Source: Boswellia sacra (taxonomy: Eukaryota; Streptophyta; Magnoliopsida; Sapindales; Burseraceae). From it: a stretch of DNA of 64,000 nt. The stretch's first letter is position 1; each line of letters opens with the position of its first letter. The stretch lies in NCBI GenBank assembly GCA_013180625.2, contig SNVD02001362.1, positions 372,001 through 436,000 of the forward strand. The letters are read 5' to 3'. Under the pieces are notes generated by a model. It saw only the letters and a program-made list of their open reading frames with translations, was not told the origin of the DNA and made no database searches. Position numbers and translations under genes: made by a program. Positions 10,523 to 22,929 of the stretch are shown in pieces.

Positions 10523-12627
10523 TAGGCTTGGAACCGGGGCGGGGCGGGTACGGGGCAGCAAGTATCCAGCCCCGCCCCGCTGAAATTTTTTTTGCCCCGC
10601 CCCGCCCCATTGCCCCTTTGCGGGGCGGGGCGGGGCGGGGCAAAAAAATTTTCAGCGGATCCATACCCGCCCCGCCCCGCCCCGCCCATATTTAAAATAT
10701 TACATAACACCCCTATAATCTTTATATTTTTACGATTTCATCCCCTGTAACATTTACATTTTTACAAATAACTCCCTTATCAATTTCTCATCATATCATT
10801 TATAACTATGATCATTTTTTAACAACATAAAAATAATAAATCTTTAAACTAAAATTAAAATGGTTGTATATTAATACTTGATTTTATTAATAATAATGTT
10901 ATATACTCTATTAAAAATATGTTAAAAGTGTATTGTTGCTTGTAAATTAGTTAATTGATAAATTTTAAAATAATTGATAATATAATTAAATAATTTTTTA
11001 ATGGCATGTTGATTTAATTTCAATCTAATAATAGTAATAATATGATTGGTGTATGCTAATTAATTAATATTATAAATATTCATGAAACATTAATAATTTA
11101 ATTAATCAATTAAAATTAATATAAATCATATATTTAAAGTTATAAGATTATTTTTATCATATTTCTATTTACATATTTAGAAAGTAATATATTGATTATA
11201 TTAAAGATATACATTTCTAAAATAATCCTGGTAGTATTACAATAATTTAATTAGTACTTAGTAATCTATATCAAGATTGTAGATGTTATACAAATTTAAT
11301 TACTATATAAAAATATTTAATTACTATTTGATTTTATTAGCAATAATGTTACATACTTTATTAAAAATAATGTTAAAAGTGTATTATTCTTGTAAACTAG
11401 TTAATTAATATTTTTTCAAATAGTTGATAATACAATTAAATAATTTTTCAATAGTATGTTGATTTAATTTTAATATAATAATAGTAATAATATGATTGGT
11501 ATATACTAATTAATTAACATTATATATATTTATGAAACATTGATAATTTAATTAATTAATTTAAATTACCAATTTACGATAAATAATATATTTAAGGTTA
11601 TAAGATTATTTTTATCATATTTCTATTTACATATTTAGAAAGTAATATATTGATTATATTAAAGATATACATTTTTAAAATAATCTTGTTAATATTGCAA
11701 TAATTTAATTAATACTTAGTAATCTATATCAAGATTGTATATATTATACAAATTTAATTACTATAAAATACAAATATTTAATTACCATTAATTGCCATTT
11801 GATTATATTAGTAATAATGTTACATACTTTATTAAAAATAATGTTCAAAGTGTATTATTATTTGTAAACTAGTTAATTGATAATTTTTTAAATAGTTGAT
11901 AATACAACTAAATAATTTTTTAATAGCATGTTGATTTAGTTTCAATCTAATAATAGTAATAATATGATTGGCATATATCAATTAATTAACATTATGTATT
12001 TATAAAACATTCCTAATTTACTTAATTAATTTAAATTATAAAAAATCATATGTTTAAGGTTTTAAGATTATTTTTATCATATTTCTATTTACATATTTAG
12101 AAAATAATATATTGATTATATTAAAGATATATATTTTAAAAATAATCTTGTTAATATTACAATAATTTAATTAGGACTTAATAATCTATATTAAGATTGT
12201 ATATATTATACAAATTCAATTATTATAAAATACAAATATTTTATTTTGTCATTATAACATGACTAAATTGATGTTAATATATTAAAAGATGTTAATTATT
12301 AATTAAAATGTAATTTTTATTAAAGTATTTGCATTGGTTGTAAAATTATTAAGAATTTATATATAAAAAAAGTTTAACAAATATAACCTAAAAAATTACA
12401 TCACAGTCCTAAAATTTTAAAATTTTAGAAACACACCCTTGAACCTTGCGGGGCGGGGCGGGTCTACGGGTCCAAGCGTTGGACCCGGACCCGGACCCGC
12501 CCCGGCCGGGGCAAAAAAATTTTGCCCCAGACCCGCCCCTATGAGGCTTCGGGGCGGGTCCAGACCCGCCCCATTGGACCGGGTCCGACCGGGGTCCCGG
12601 ACCCAATGGGGCAAATGCCCAAGCCTA
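10523..12627. mobile_element. hAT-type non-autonomous transposon with GC-rich ends
   Basis: This 2,105-bp element starts TAGGCTTGG and ends CCAAGCCTA, a 9-bp terminal inverted repeat. It is flanked by exact 8-bp duplications GTTTTATG at 10515-10522 and 12628-12635. Both ends carry dense GGGGCGGGGCGGG and GGGTCC-type motifs, while the interior is extremely AT-rich. No transposase reading frame is present. An 8-bp duplication with short inverted ends points to the hAT superfamily. It sits inside the SINE-like repeat and is therefore younger than it. Confidence 0.85.
10880..12260. repeat. Three tandem AT-rich units of about 450-470 bp
   Basis: Units begin with GATTTTATTA-like sequence at about 10880, 11330 and 11801. 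All contain the same ordered blocks, including AATAGTAATAATATGATTGG and TATTTACATATTTAGAAA. They form the inside of the hAT-type element. No coding content is seen. Confidence 0.8.
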
Positions 12628-12797
12628 GTTTTATGAGTACTTTTGAACAATCAGGGCGTGTACGATGCTGCAAATAATTGGGGGTTGCCCAAAAAGCCAG
12701 AGCAATTCTTGTAACTATAAAATCCAATATGAACAGAAATTCTTGTAACTATAAAACGACGAATCTTCATTACTGTTCAATTACAGTTAGTAACAAT

Positions 12798-13310
12798 TAA
12801 GGGTGGGATTCGTGTCGTGTCGTATCGACCCATTTAATTATTCGTGTCAAAACATGAAACCCAAACCCACCCGATTATTAAACGTGTTACCCACGTGTCG
12901 TAATCGTGTCATATTTAATTCGCATAATTTACTTAATTGTTTAACTTAGTTATACATAATATATTATATTCTTTATATTTAAATCAATTAAAATTATTTT
13001 TAAAATATAAACAATTGTTAGTATAAAATATTATTAAAATCATCATAATTTATTATTTTATAAATTAATTTATTTTATAGTATAAAAAATTCAGTTTTAT
13101 AATATATATATTGTAAGTAGGTAATAATTTATATTTTTGAATGAATTTACATATTAAAGATATACAAAATATATTTAACTATTCGTGTCATTAAACGGGT
13201 TGGCGTGTTGAACACCTTCAACACTAACCCGACCCATTTATTAATCGTGTAGCGTGTTCGTGTCGTGTTCGTGTCGTGTTCGTGGGTCGTGTCAAAAATT
13301 TCCACCCCTA
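12798..13310. mobile_element. hAT-type MITE with CGTGTC repeats at its ends
   Basis: This 513-bp element starts TAAGGGTGGGA and ends TTCCACCCCTA, giving imperfect inverted ends. It is flanked by exact 8-bp duplications GTAACAAT at 12790-12797 and 13311-13318. Subterminal arrays of CGTGTCGTGTTCGTGTC lie near both ends with an AT-rich middle. It has no reading frame. Confidence 0.88.
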
Positions 13311-13318
13311 GTAACAAT

Positions 13319-15658
13319 ATATATTCAATTAATTTCTTTTTTAAAGATTTTCGTTTTTCAATTTTGTCTCACTATATAATTCCATTGCATGTGATATGTA
13401 GTTAGTGAATATTTTATAAGTATATCTGTATATGATTGATTTTTCCGACTTTCATATGTGAGATTATATATATTATGGTATATTTCTAATAAATATTAAA
13501 AACTAGTTGTATATCTATTATATTATTTCGTTAAATAAAAATTATTTTAATATCATCCAAAATAAAGTAATATTTAAATATTTTGATGACATGAGATATG
13601 TCAATAAGTCTTCGATACATTAATTGTTTTCAAAAACAAAAAGGAAAAAAAAACATATTTTATATCTTAGTTTTAATTTGAGTATAGTTCTACTAAAATG
13701 TCAACAACTTCCTTCGTACCCATAACACATTCAAATACAAAGAAATTACGAAAAGAAGTAAATATAACGGCAAGGGGCAGACTCCATGACACAAAAACAG
13801 AAAACTATTAAAGAAAAGAAGTTCATCTTGAAATTGGAAAGAATCACGAAAACAACAAATTAATATACATTTAAAGCATCAATCCAACGTTAACAGTTTC
13901 ACTTGTGAATAGACATGTACATCCTCTAAAAAATCAAATTAATATAAAGAAGGACTTTGGCTTTCGACGTCTGCAGTAATGAGGAGTTCAAAAAATAAAT
14001 ATATATTTTCAAGTGGTGTGCACATGGTGTTGCCTGACCAACATCAATCATAAAGAAGAATAAAATGCTGTCCCTCCAAGTTCAAGCTAAAAATAAAACT
14101 ATCAAGCTAATGAACTATATATACATATAGAGAGAGATACAGACACACATGCGGCATTTGCAAGTCTCGTAACCTGTGACCACCATTTCGAGGAGGGAAA
14201 TAAAAAACTCGAGCCCTCGCATGGTGGTGGAAGGAATTGACCCACATCGGCTGAAACGATAAAAATTTAGGGCAGGAATCGCTAAAAGACATACAAATTA
14301 ATACAAGGCTCATACATTTTAGACGAACAATCATGTTTATGTGCATCCCATTTGATGTGTCCATTAATTTGTTAATAATTAATCTATCATAATGGGAGCA
14401 GCATTGCCTGATGCAGGTTGGTTATGTAATTAATTGATCCGATTCTTTGAAAATTAATGAAATGTATACACTCGACGATCATTGAGGGGTTTGAGATGCG
14501 AACTATTTAGCAGTTACCGGTTTTTGTGGGTTTGGCTTTTCATGCGAGAGTTACAATGCTTAGATATTCAACCAAAAAAAATAGTACATTGAATGAAGAG
14601 ATTATCTTCAAATCTCTTATAACTGTTAAATTTATGGATAAGTACCATGGCAACAAAAAATTAGAAAATATGTGCCCATAATTGAAACTATTATTTAAGC
14701 TAGTTTTCTTTTGAATATGTATATAATTATTAAAATTTTCTAAAAAATTTAAAGGGTTGTTCCACTTTTTATTCAAATATAATTATTTAAAATTAAGATA
14801 TAATCCATAATTATTTGTTGTATCCTCAACATTTTCGATTTAAAAAAGGTGTTTGATATGTCATCAAAACACTACATTTTAAAAACCATGAAAAACGGAA
14901 ACAAAAAAAAAAAGATGATAAATAATTCCATAATACTATATTTATAACTCAAATATAATTCAAAGCATACAATCTGATATGACAACTTATATAATAAAAT
15001 TTATTAATGTATAAATTTTTGTCATATAAACTATCATATTTAATTATAGATTTTAGGTTATAAGTCTAGTACTATCATTAATATTATATACCTTGTTTAA
15101 CAAAAGATATCAACCAACTGTATTTTGAATAAATTTTTTTATTTGATTTTTGAAACAAAATAAAGAGGTATCGGCGAATTAAATTTAAACTAAATAGGTC
15201 CTTACTTTTATTGAATATATATATAAATTTTTAAAAATAACAAAATTAAGGTCAATACTCGAGGAAAGTGATTTAAAATTATTTTTATTAATAAATCATC
15301 TAGATTACAACAAATTTAATTTTTAATAATGATTTTTTTAATTCAACAAAAATTAGTCAACATATTTTTAATAAGTTGTTGTGTCTGTCTACATTTAAAA
15401 TTATAAAAATATGATGAATACATTAATTCGTTAAGAAAATAATGGTACAGTTTTTGTCTTGCTCATTTTAACAGGCAATAGAATTATAAATAATAATTTC
15501 TTGGCATGTGCATAAAAAATATTAGAGGAACCCAACAATAACAACGTTAACACAATCCAAAAATGTTTATGGATAAAAATATCGGGAGAATCAAATATAA
15601 AAAAAAGATCGACTTGGCATTTGCCAAGTCGGTAAGTTTCGCTCGTAAAGAGTTGAAT
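13319..15658. other. Gene-free AT-rich block, one of several degenerate duplicates
   Basis: No gene was recognised. Parts recur elsewhere in the window in the same orientation. The stretch 14350-14430 (CCATTTGATGTGTCCATTAA) resembles 23970-24050, and 15500-15660 resembles 24660-24830 and 28900-29020. A 9-bp-arm hairpin (GACTTGGCA...TGCCAAGTC) lies near 15611-15630. Confidence 0.6.
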
Positions 15659-16528
15659 ATAAATAAAGGGATATTTTTTTAAATAGCCTCTTTAAGAGTT
15701 GGCTTTCTAAATGTGACCCCCATCTCATTTTTATATATATATAACCCTTTTTTCATGTAAAAAGACATAAATATCCTTTTCAAATGAGTGTTTATAGCTT
15801 CTATTGTTTTCATCTTTTAATTTATCAATCAGTTGAAGATTTTTGAATCTTAACTCCAGTGATGGCCACCCCTCCTTTGTGGAAGAAAGCGATCCCTTTT
15901 TGTGGATCCCCAGGATTGCCTCTGTCATCCAAGCACCTTTAGTGCGGCTCTGCATCAAATTCGACTTCTCCATCGAAGCTTCACTGTCGTTGTCGTCAGT
16001 GCCTCTCGACTAGCTCTGAGCTACTTTTCCTTACCTCGACCCTAAAGTATCTCTTCCTCTCTTGCTCTTTGTAGAATTAGTTTAAAAGCTGAAACTAAGG
16101 CGTATTTGTTTCAGCTTCTTGCTTTTATCAAAATTGCATTCAAATAAGGGAAATGATATTTGATTTTCATGGACGATATTTAGAATAGTCTAAATATTGA
16201 TCTATGTATCAGTTTATTGATTTTACATGAAGGGTTGGGTTGGGTTGGGTTGGACGGTGAGGAAACTAGAGGAAAGAAATTGAGAACTTGTGTGATTTTT
16301 TGTATTTTTTTAAAAAAAAAAGTTTAAAGTTCTTCCATTTGTTTGCATGTGTTTTTGTAATCTGATGTGTTATGTGTTGCTTTGAAAATTGGTAATTTTA
16401 TCACCTAGAAGTTGGATCTTGACTGATTCATTGTAAGCTTGATTTGAAGTTTATATAACGAGCAAAAAGTTTTATAGTCAATCTTTGTGATATGAATTTT
16501 TATTGGTATTACCTTGCAACTTCTAGAG

Positions 16529-17245
16529 AAAGTTGTTGAGGAATGTAACAATGATATAGACTCTGCAACTGAGAAATCAAATGAGTTTTGCCTAGGATCA
16601 GCTGTTGAAAACTTCAGCTTTGTTGAAGAAATGTATACAAATGCTAATGAAGTTATGATGTTGCATTGTATTTATACCCCATTGAGGTGCATATTTGTCC
16701 ATGTCAATTAATTAATTCCTTATTCACGTCTATTAACTAGTTCATTACGTTTCTTCACATTTGATTGATATATGTTCAGTTAATAATTAGCTTCAATGTT
16801 ATGCATGTTTGAATTGAATTCTTGCTTACTTGGTGCATATCCATGGTGCAAACAGTATTATATAGACCCTTAAGATGATGTATACTGCTAAGTGTAATAC
16901 ATTGTCACAATATTATTATTACTACTTTGTCCATCTAATGAGGTTAGATTTGTATCCTTTGATTTCACATTGAACAGATTTGTATCTTTCGTTTGATTGT
17001 GCAGATAAATTATTTTCTTTCTTTTTTGTTCAATTGCTACATTAGAATGATTGTTTCTATAAATATTTTTGCATCTGACAGTCAATCAACTCCAAACAAG
17101 CTTTCAATGGATGGTACAAAATGGGTGGACTCATTTATGACATAAATGATGGGTATTACTAATATGGATGATGCTAAAGCCGTTGCCTCAAAAATGTTGC
17201 AGATTTTAGAGAAATCCATCATGGCACGTACTGCTGATGAGGCAG
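16529..17245 (+). pseudogene. Captured fragment of a CUE-domain protein gene
   Basis: After an acceptor-like ACTTCTAG, the sequence reads EKVVEECNNDIDSATEKSNE and FCLGS. This resembles the CUE (ubiquitin-binding) helix region of plant CUE-domain proteins, where an ECGNDLDSAIKSLNEL-type segment is typical. A second exon-like block from 17107 reads KWVDSFMT, then a TAA stop at 17143-17145, then MMGITNMDDAKAVASKMLQI and LEKSIMARTADEA. This matches the family's downstream segment. A weaker exon-1-like match (SASNSTSPS) lies near 15930-15970. A 19-bp direct repeat at about 17200 and 17240 marks a rearrangement. The stop, lost start and missing C-terminus make it non-coding. Introns are retained, so it was captured from genomic DNA. 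The family name rests on recognition by eye. Confidence 0.6.
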
Positions 17246-17989
17246 ATTTTAGAGAAATCCTCAAAAAGAAGACATTGGATAGAGAGATGGAAGCTTAGCT
17301 TACCTTAATTGATTTGCATCACCTGAACTGTAATGTCAAAACGATTTCACATTATGTTGGCCAAAGGTCACGTTGTTGCTTATGAAAATTGTTTGTCTTC
17401 TATGTGTTTCAGTTGAATGACCATTTGGTGACAATCTTCAAATTTTGTAACTCGAGCAAACATACAAAATATTAATCAATTTCTAGTTTGTTATGAAGGA
17501 TTAAAAGTTTAAATTGTCTTTATTTGTGTTATTTGATCGTGTTGTGATTGCATTCTCTCATTAATTAGGCAACAAAATTTATTTAATGTGATATAGTCAT
17601 AAGTCATTAGATGTATTGACTCATTTTATGACAAATTGTGTATGACTTTTGAAACCAGGACAAAATGTATTGTCTTAGATGTTCATGGTGCAAACTTTTT
17701 TTATTTCTAAACTTTGCATAACATTGTTGTGTGTCAAGCACAATTTTGTCGTGCAAAATTCCTAAGACCTAAAATTTACACAACATAGTCATGCTCACTA
17801 TTTTTTGCACAATGAGTTAGCACGAACAATTTGTGCAAATAGGAGCTGGACAGTTTGTAACATTTACAACAGGACCAAAACAGATGTTATATATAACATC
17901 ACGACCTAGTTGTGAAACAAAATGATGTACAAATGTGTAATTTTTTTTAAACAGCACAACCTAATTGTGCAAAGTGCTGTTTTGCTGTT

Positions 17990-18310
17990 CTGCACGACCT
18001 GGTCGTGCAATTAGGCAGATTTCTTAATGCAATCTGTCGTTCTGCATGACCCGGTCGTGCTGACTGCACGACCCGGTCGTGCAATTAGGCAGATTGCTTA
18101 ATGCAATCTGCCGTTCTGCACGACCCAGTCGTGCAATTAGGCAGATTGCTTAATGCAATCTGCTTTTCTGCACAACCCAGTCGTGCTGACTGCACGACCT
18201 GGTCGTGCAGAAAATCAAATACATAATGCAATCTGCCTTTCAGCATGATCGGGTCGTGCTGACTGCACGACCCAGTCGTGCAGAAAACCAGATTGCTTCA
18301 CGATGCGGTC
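17990..18310. repeat. Palindrome array A (GCACGACC/GGTCGTGC)
   Basis: Copies of a 17-bp palindrome, GCACGACCCGGTCGTGC with small variants, alternate with a second palindrome whose arms are GCAGATTGC and GCAATCTGC around TTAAT. Spacing is irregular at about 30-70 bp. Degenerate copies extend back to about 17700. CpG-to-TpG type differences between copies are common. Confidence 0.85.
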
Positions 18311-18732
18311 TTATTTTGTTGCAAAACATTATCATGATCCCTCAACACCCATTTAACAGCAGATCACATCTTCCTTGACATTGTCAATAACAAAAAGAAA
18401 TCCAGTGGATTTCAACAGAAAATACAACTTTTTATGAATCTCCTTAACCAACAAACTAGGAGGCATGCATGACTAGTTTATCCTGTTTCTTTGCAAAATG
18501 TAAACACAAAATGAGCTTTACAAATTGTCAGCTCTTCTGAGCTTTACATGGATACAAATAATAATAACATCACTAAAGGTATTACTCTTTAATTATTCAT
18601 TCATCGAAGTCAAATACATACATCCGAAAGAGCATTACAAAGTTTGAGAAAAATGTCGTGGTTTCTACAATGCGGGATTTCAACATGGTTTGGGAGCTCA
18701 TTTCCACAATCTCATATCAAACATGTCTGCTG

Positions 18733-18873
18733 CTAATTCATTTCTTCATGTGGCCTTTCATCGTCCAATTTTATCCTTTCTTTTTCTGTCTTTCGCTTCT
18801 CAATTGATAACATCCTTTCTTTCGCTTTCTTCGTTCCCCTCGCAGTTACTTTGTATTTCCTTGTTTTAACCAT
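18733..18873 (-). CDS. 46-residue basic reading frame between the palindrome arrays
   Basis: The frame opens MVKTRKYKVTARGTKKAKER and ends at TAG at 18733-18735. It is rich in Lys, Arg and Glu and resembles a short nuclear basic segment. No family was recognised. It could be an exon of a captured or element-borne gene or a chance frame. Its position between the two palindrome arrays is the main reason to note it. Confidence 0.25.
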   Translation of the reverse strand: MVKTRKYKVTARGTKKAKERMLSIEKRKTEKERIKLDDERPHEEMN

Positions 18874-18929
18874 CTTTGAAAAAACCCTTCACATGTAACA
18901 ATGTAAATCAACAATCTCAACCAGCAAAG

Positions 18930-19310
18930 TATGATGCTTAATGCAATCTGCCGTTTTGCACGACCCGGTCGTGCTGACTGCACGACCCGATCGTGCAATT
19001 AGGCAGATTGCTTAATACAATCTGCCTTTCTGCACGACCCAGTCGTGCTGACTGCACGTCCTGGTCGTGCAGAAAATAAAATACATAATGCAATCTGCCT
19101 TTCAGCACGACTGGGTCGTGCTGACTGCACGACCAGGTCGTGCAGAAAACCAGATTGCATATACCATATTGCATTATGCAATCTGGTTTTCTGCACGGCA
19201 CGACCCGGTTGTGCAGAAAGGCAAATTGCATTATACAATCTGGTTTTCTGCACGACCGACAGCACGATCGGGTCGTGCTGAAAAACAGATTGCATTCTCC
19301 AGCACAATCA
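18930..19310. repeat. Palindrome array B (GCACGACC/GGTCGTGC)
   Basis: This array has the same two palindromic motifs as array A, with several near-perfect GCACGACC...GGTCGTGC units. Because the units are palindromic, the relative orientation of the two arrays cannot be told. Confidence 0.85.
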
Positions 19311-19599
19311 TAGAAATCTGAAGAGGAAAGGTTAAGAAAAGAAAAGCAGGCGGGCAGAGGATAAATTTCATAGAAATCTTATTTTGATTGATCTCCCCAG
19401 AAAAGTTAACAAACAACTTTATGATCATCAAACAATACACAAACAAAAAACCTAAATTTTTTTCTAATTTCTTCCCAAAACATGCCCAACATAAGCCACA
19501 ACCTTCACAATGAAATCAAATTTCAAAATTCTGCCACCAACCCACATCAATAAACTGCATTTCCAACAAATCCACACTCCAAGTACACATCGAACACAA

Positions 19600-20040
19600 A
19601 CAACTTATCCAAAACAACTCGTAGGTGTTCGGTTTTGTCGAGGAAGGGAACAGGCCCAGTCTGCGACCAGAGCGGCGGAGCGAGGCCACAGGCACGACCA
19701 CAGCAGCGGCACGGCGTTACAGCTACAGCGAAGCAAGCCCTCGTCGTGACCAGCAAGCTACGCAATCGGCAGCACCCGGCAGTACGACGACACGAATAGC
19801 GGATGACTGAGACCACAGGCGTGACGAGCAAGCGACGACAGCGGCGGGAGGAGGTTGGCACGGCAGCGGATCGATCGGCAAGCAACCAACGAAGCGGCAC
19901 AAGGGGAGAGCAGCGACAGAGCAAGCTGAGGACGACGCGATCACACCAGGGAATCACCGCGGAGCTACGACAGTAGCAGGATCGGTTCGGTGAGGGCAGC
20001 GGTGGAGCCTATCAGTAACGGCGGAAGCTTGGTCTTGGGT
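19600..20040. other. GC-rich stretch inside the Pack-MULE-like element
   Basis: This segment is much richer in G and C than its surroundings and open in several frames on both strands, but no protein family was recognised. It may be another captured exon or a promoter and leader region. It ends near GATTAGGGTTTATGGG, a sequence type common in plant gene leaders. Confidence 0.4.
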
Positions 20041-20236
20041 TGTGTTGTTTGCACAAGTGATTGGATTGATTAGGGTTTATGGGATTTGAGTTCTGTTGTC
20101 TTTTTTTAATTTATTAAGGATATTTTCGTCTTTTTATATGTTATAAGGGGTCAATAATAGTTAAAATAGTACAAGGGGTCATATATAGACAATAGATTTT
20201 AGAGGGGGTCATTTCATGAAAATCGGGCATAAATAA

Positions 20237-22687
20237 TTCTAATCATCAGTGGTGGCCTCCACCTGCATTGCATTGAGGGTAACAATACAAAGTGAGAGAT
20301 TGCTAACGGGAAACCAGAGGAGAAATTAAAAATCAAAGAAATATTTAGATTAGAGGGATTCTTTTGTGAGTAGACTAATTTGTGAAAATTTACATGTTAT
20401 ATTATTAGTTAACACTTAACATTCATTATCAACGCTGATAAAAAATCATAACGGCCGCATGGGTTACAGAGTTCAACGGGCAGATAGCTTCGTGACACGT
20501 TGCGGCATTCCAAGCTAAAGGTTTTTGGACAAATACTGGTTCATTGTGGGCTTCAACGGAGTTTTAAGCTCCAAATTTGATCCCTATTGGAGCACATTTA
20601 TTATAAAGTCAAATTAATTGATATAAAGAAAGACTTAAGATTCTACGTGCATATGTTAATTATATTCCTGTTTTAATGATGTCATAATATGATATCAATA
20701 GGTAATTTGATAATAAAAAATAAAAAATTATAATTTAAGATAATTTAAGAAATTTATTTTATTATTTTGATGAACTATATATTAGATATTTTTACGATCT
20801 TTGCTGTGTGTTGATGGAGAAATTACTTTTAGTTTATCCTAAATATTATTTAATATTATACTTTTTTTTTTGAAATAGTTATATATCTGTTGAGTTATTA
20901 TAATCATTTTCTAACCAAATATTTCAGTAACATATTGATTTATTATTTTTATTAAGAAGTCGATGTTCCCAAATCAAACTAACACCTCCAATAATAAAGA
21001 TGGTGCAGAGTGCAGACGAAGGGTGGATGCAAGAAGATGATGGCAAAATAACAAATTTGCATAACGTGTTAGTCACAATCAACTTTATATTGCTTTCACA
21101 GGAGAGTTGTGGAGCTGGGAGTGGAAATTCAGAAATAAAGCGGTGATGAACTGGATGTTGTTCGGAACATTCAAGAAAATGTGATGAAAGATTATGCAAA
21201 TCGAATAGGGACGATTAAAGTCTACTTAGTCAGCTAAAACGACAAAACACGTTGAAAGTGACAACTCACTAACCCACAACTTTGTGCAAAATAGTAGCAA
21301 TTCCACAATCAAACAATCGAGGGAAAAGGCTTGGGTGTATCCACTGCAAATTAACGTTTCTCGTCACCTAGCGCGTGTTGCTTACAAGCACTGACATGAA
21401 GTATAAAATATTTGACACTCGGTTACGCTGCATTGCAACAGAAGCACCCTAATTTCTCTCGGAATTTAAAACTTAAAAGACTATATATTCATAAATAAAA
21501 CCAGATAAAAGATGAAGTCTTATAATCAATTGAAGTAATTGTTTGTCTTTTATGAACAATAATTGGTGAAGCAAACAATTAGAGTGATTCATCACGAGTT
21601 TATACTTTTTTATTAATTTTTAAAATATATAATTAATATTAATTTAAGAAACATATGATCAATATAAAATAAAAAAGTAATTTTGGTCAGCTAAAAATAC
21701 AAAATGTTGAAAGAATCAAGGGGCCAAGCAAATAACTTTTTGACGAAATTGGTGTACCGATTCCACAATCAAATTGCCATTTTTCAATTTTAAGAGGAAA
21801 GGACGAAGTAAAGTTAGAAGTGTGACCCACTGCTTTTTTAGAAGTTCTTCCGAAAGGGTTTAGTATTAGTCCTCCTTGTGTATGCCATTGTAAATTAATT
21901 CAGGTGCACATCGCCACATCCAATGATTCCCTTATACGATACAATTTCATTTATTTGATAATGAAGCTAATGAGATAAAATTAAGCTGCCTAATCTGTAC
22001 TACTTTTATATGCGAGATTGTGTTAAGGTATATTATTTGAAAAATATTTTTATACTCACTATATGCTTATCATTTGTTTAAATAAAAAATCAATTGAAAT
22101 TTAAAAACAAAAAAATTGAAAAACTTAAACGTTTATAGAGGACCGTTATATATATATATATATATTATTTTTTCTTAAAACGTTTTTAGTTAAAATTTGA
22201 TGATATTATCCAAATAACATATTATTCAAGTATAATTTTAATACAATACCAACAACTTCCTACGTTTAGAAAAAACAAACAAACAAATTCGAAGAATCAT
22301 AAAAAAAAAAAACACATATGTATCAGTAGTTTGCAATGTGGACCTTCACTACGTGACCGGCGTCAATTGTGAAAGGAAATAAAATGTTGTTGTCCCGTTG
22401 AAATAAAAATATTGAAAGCGTTGTAATAAACTATTACAATATGGATTAGATATTTCACCCAAGCGAATCTCCACCGTACATTTGTTAATTGCCCATTGAA
22501 TGAAAGGGCAGTGGAGAGGCTGGAAGCTCTGTGTATAACCCCCGCCCCTGTAACTTACAGTGATAATAGAAAAAGCAATTTACTTTTATTCTCTCTTTGT
22601 CTCCATTTCTTCTCTCCACTCCCCTTTCGTCCCGTGCACCTCTTCCAATTTCTCCCTTTCTTTTCCTACTCCACGGCCCCCGCATCC
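20237..22687. other. Gene-free degenerate duplicated region
   Basis: The region begins with the right flank of the Pack-MULE-like insertion (AATCATCAGTGGTGGCC), which recurs at 29038-29055. It contains a short TA microsatellite near 22146-22166. Sequence near 22250 and 22330-22400 echoes 13690-14080. No gene was recognised. Confidence 0.55.
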
Positions 22688-22846
22688 TGTTACAAACTCA
22701 GGGGTAAAATTCACCTTTAAAAACCGACTTATAAAAGGAAGATATCCATAGGTTTATAAGCCACCAACTAATCTCATACTTAGTCGATATGGAATCCTAG
22801 CAATACCACCAACTAATCCCATACTTAGTTGATGTGAATCGTAATA
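22688..22846 (-). repeat. TRIM LTR A (3'-most)
   Basis: This is the most diverged copy: its left-side GGGTTTGTAACA and right-side TGTTACG are partly altered (TAATA instead of TAACA). It is flanked on the left by non-element sequence. Confidence 0.8.
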
Positions 22847-22929
22847 TACCATCACGCTTCTGACACCGACGTCCACTGCGGCCCACTCTGGGTGACCCAC
22901 TCTGATCTTTCCAGGTCGCCCCTTCCCAG

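Larger units (their letters stand above)
15667..20228. mobile_element. Pack-MULE-like element with long inverted ends
   Basis: This 4,562-bp insertion is bounded by ATAAATAA at 15659-15666 and 20229-20236. Its ends are related over roughly 120 bp in opposite orientation, with blocks such as TGACCCC, CATGTAAAAAGAC and AAATATCCTT. A related, uninterrupted copy of the flanks lies at 29004-29065, which confirms the insertion. Inside are a fragment of a CUE-protein gene, two arrays of palindromes, a 46-codon minus-strand reading frame and a GC-rich stretch. Long inverted ends plus captured gene pieces favour a Mutator-like element. The 8-bp duplication (9 with one mismatch) is slightly short for that class, so hAT is the alternative. 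No transposase was found. Confidence 0.75.

Noticed and set aside
12409..12727. Overlapping Gly/Pro/Arg-rich reading frames on both strands
   Set aside because: They lie in the GC-rich end of the hAT-type element, where stop codons are rare by composition; no protein features.
16225..16250. TTGGG repeats resembling telomeric DNA
   Set aside because: Only about four units and not the plant TTTAGGG motif; a short simple repeat.
17990..19310. CRISPR-like repeat and spacer arrangement
   Set aside because: Units are irregularly spaced palindromes in a plant transposon, spacers are also repetitive, and no cas genes exist in this genome type.
19510..19957. Several overlapping reading frames of 60-136 codons
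   Set aside because: GC-rich segment open on both strands with low-complexity translations; no consistent family.
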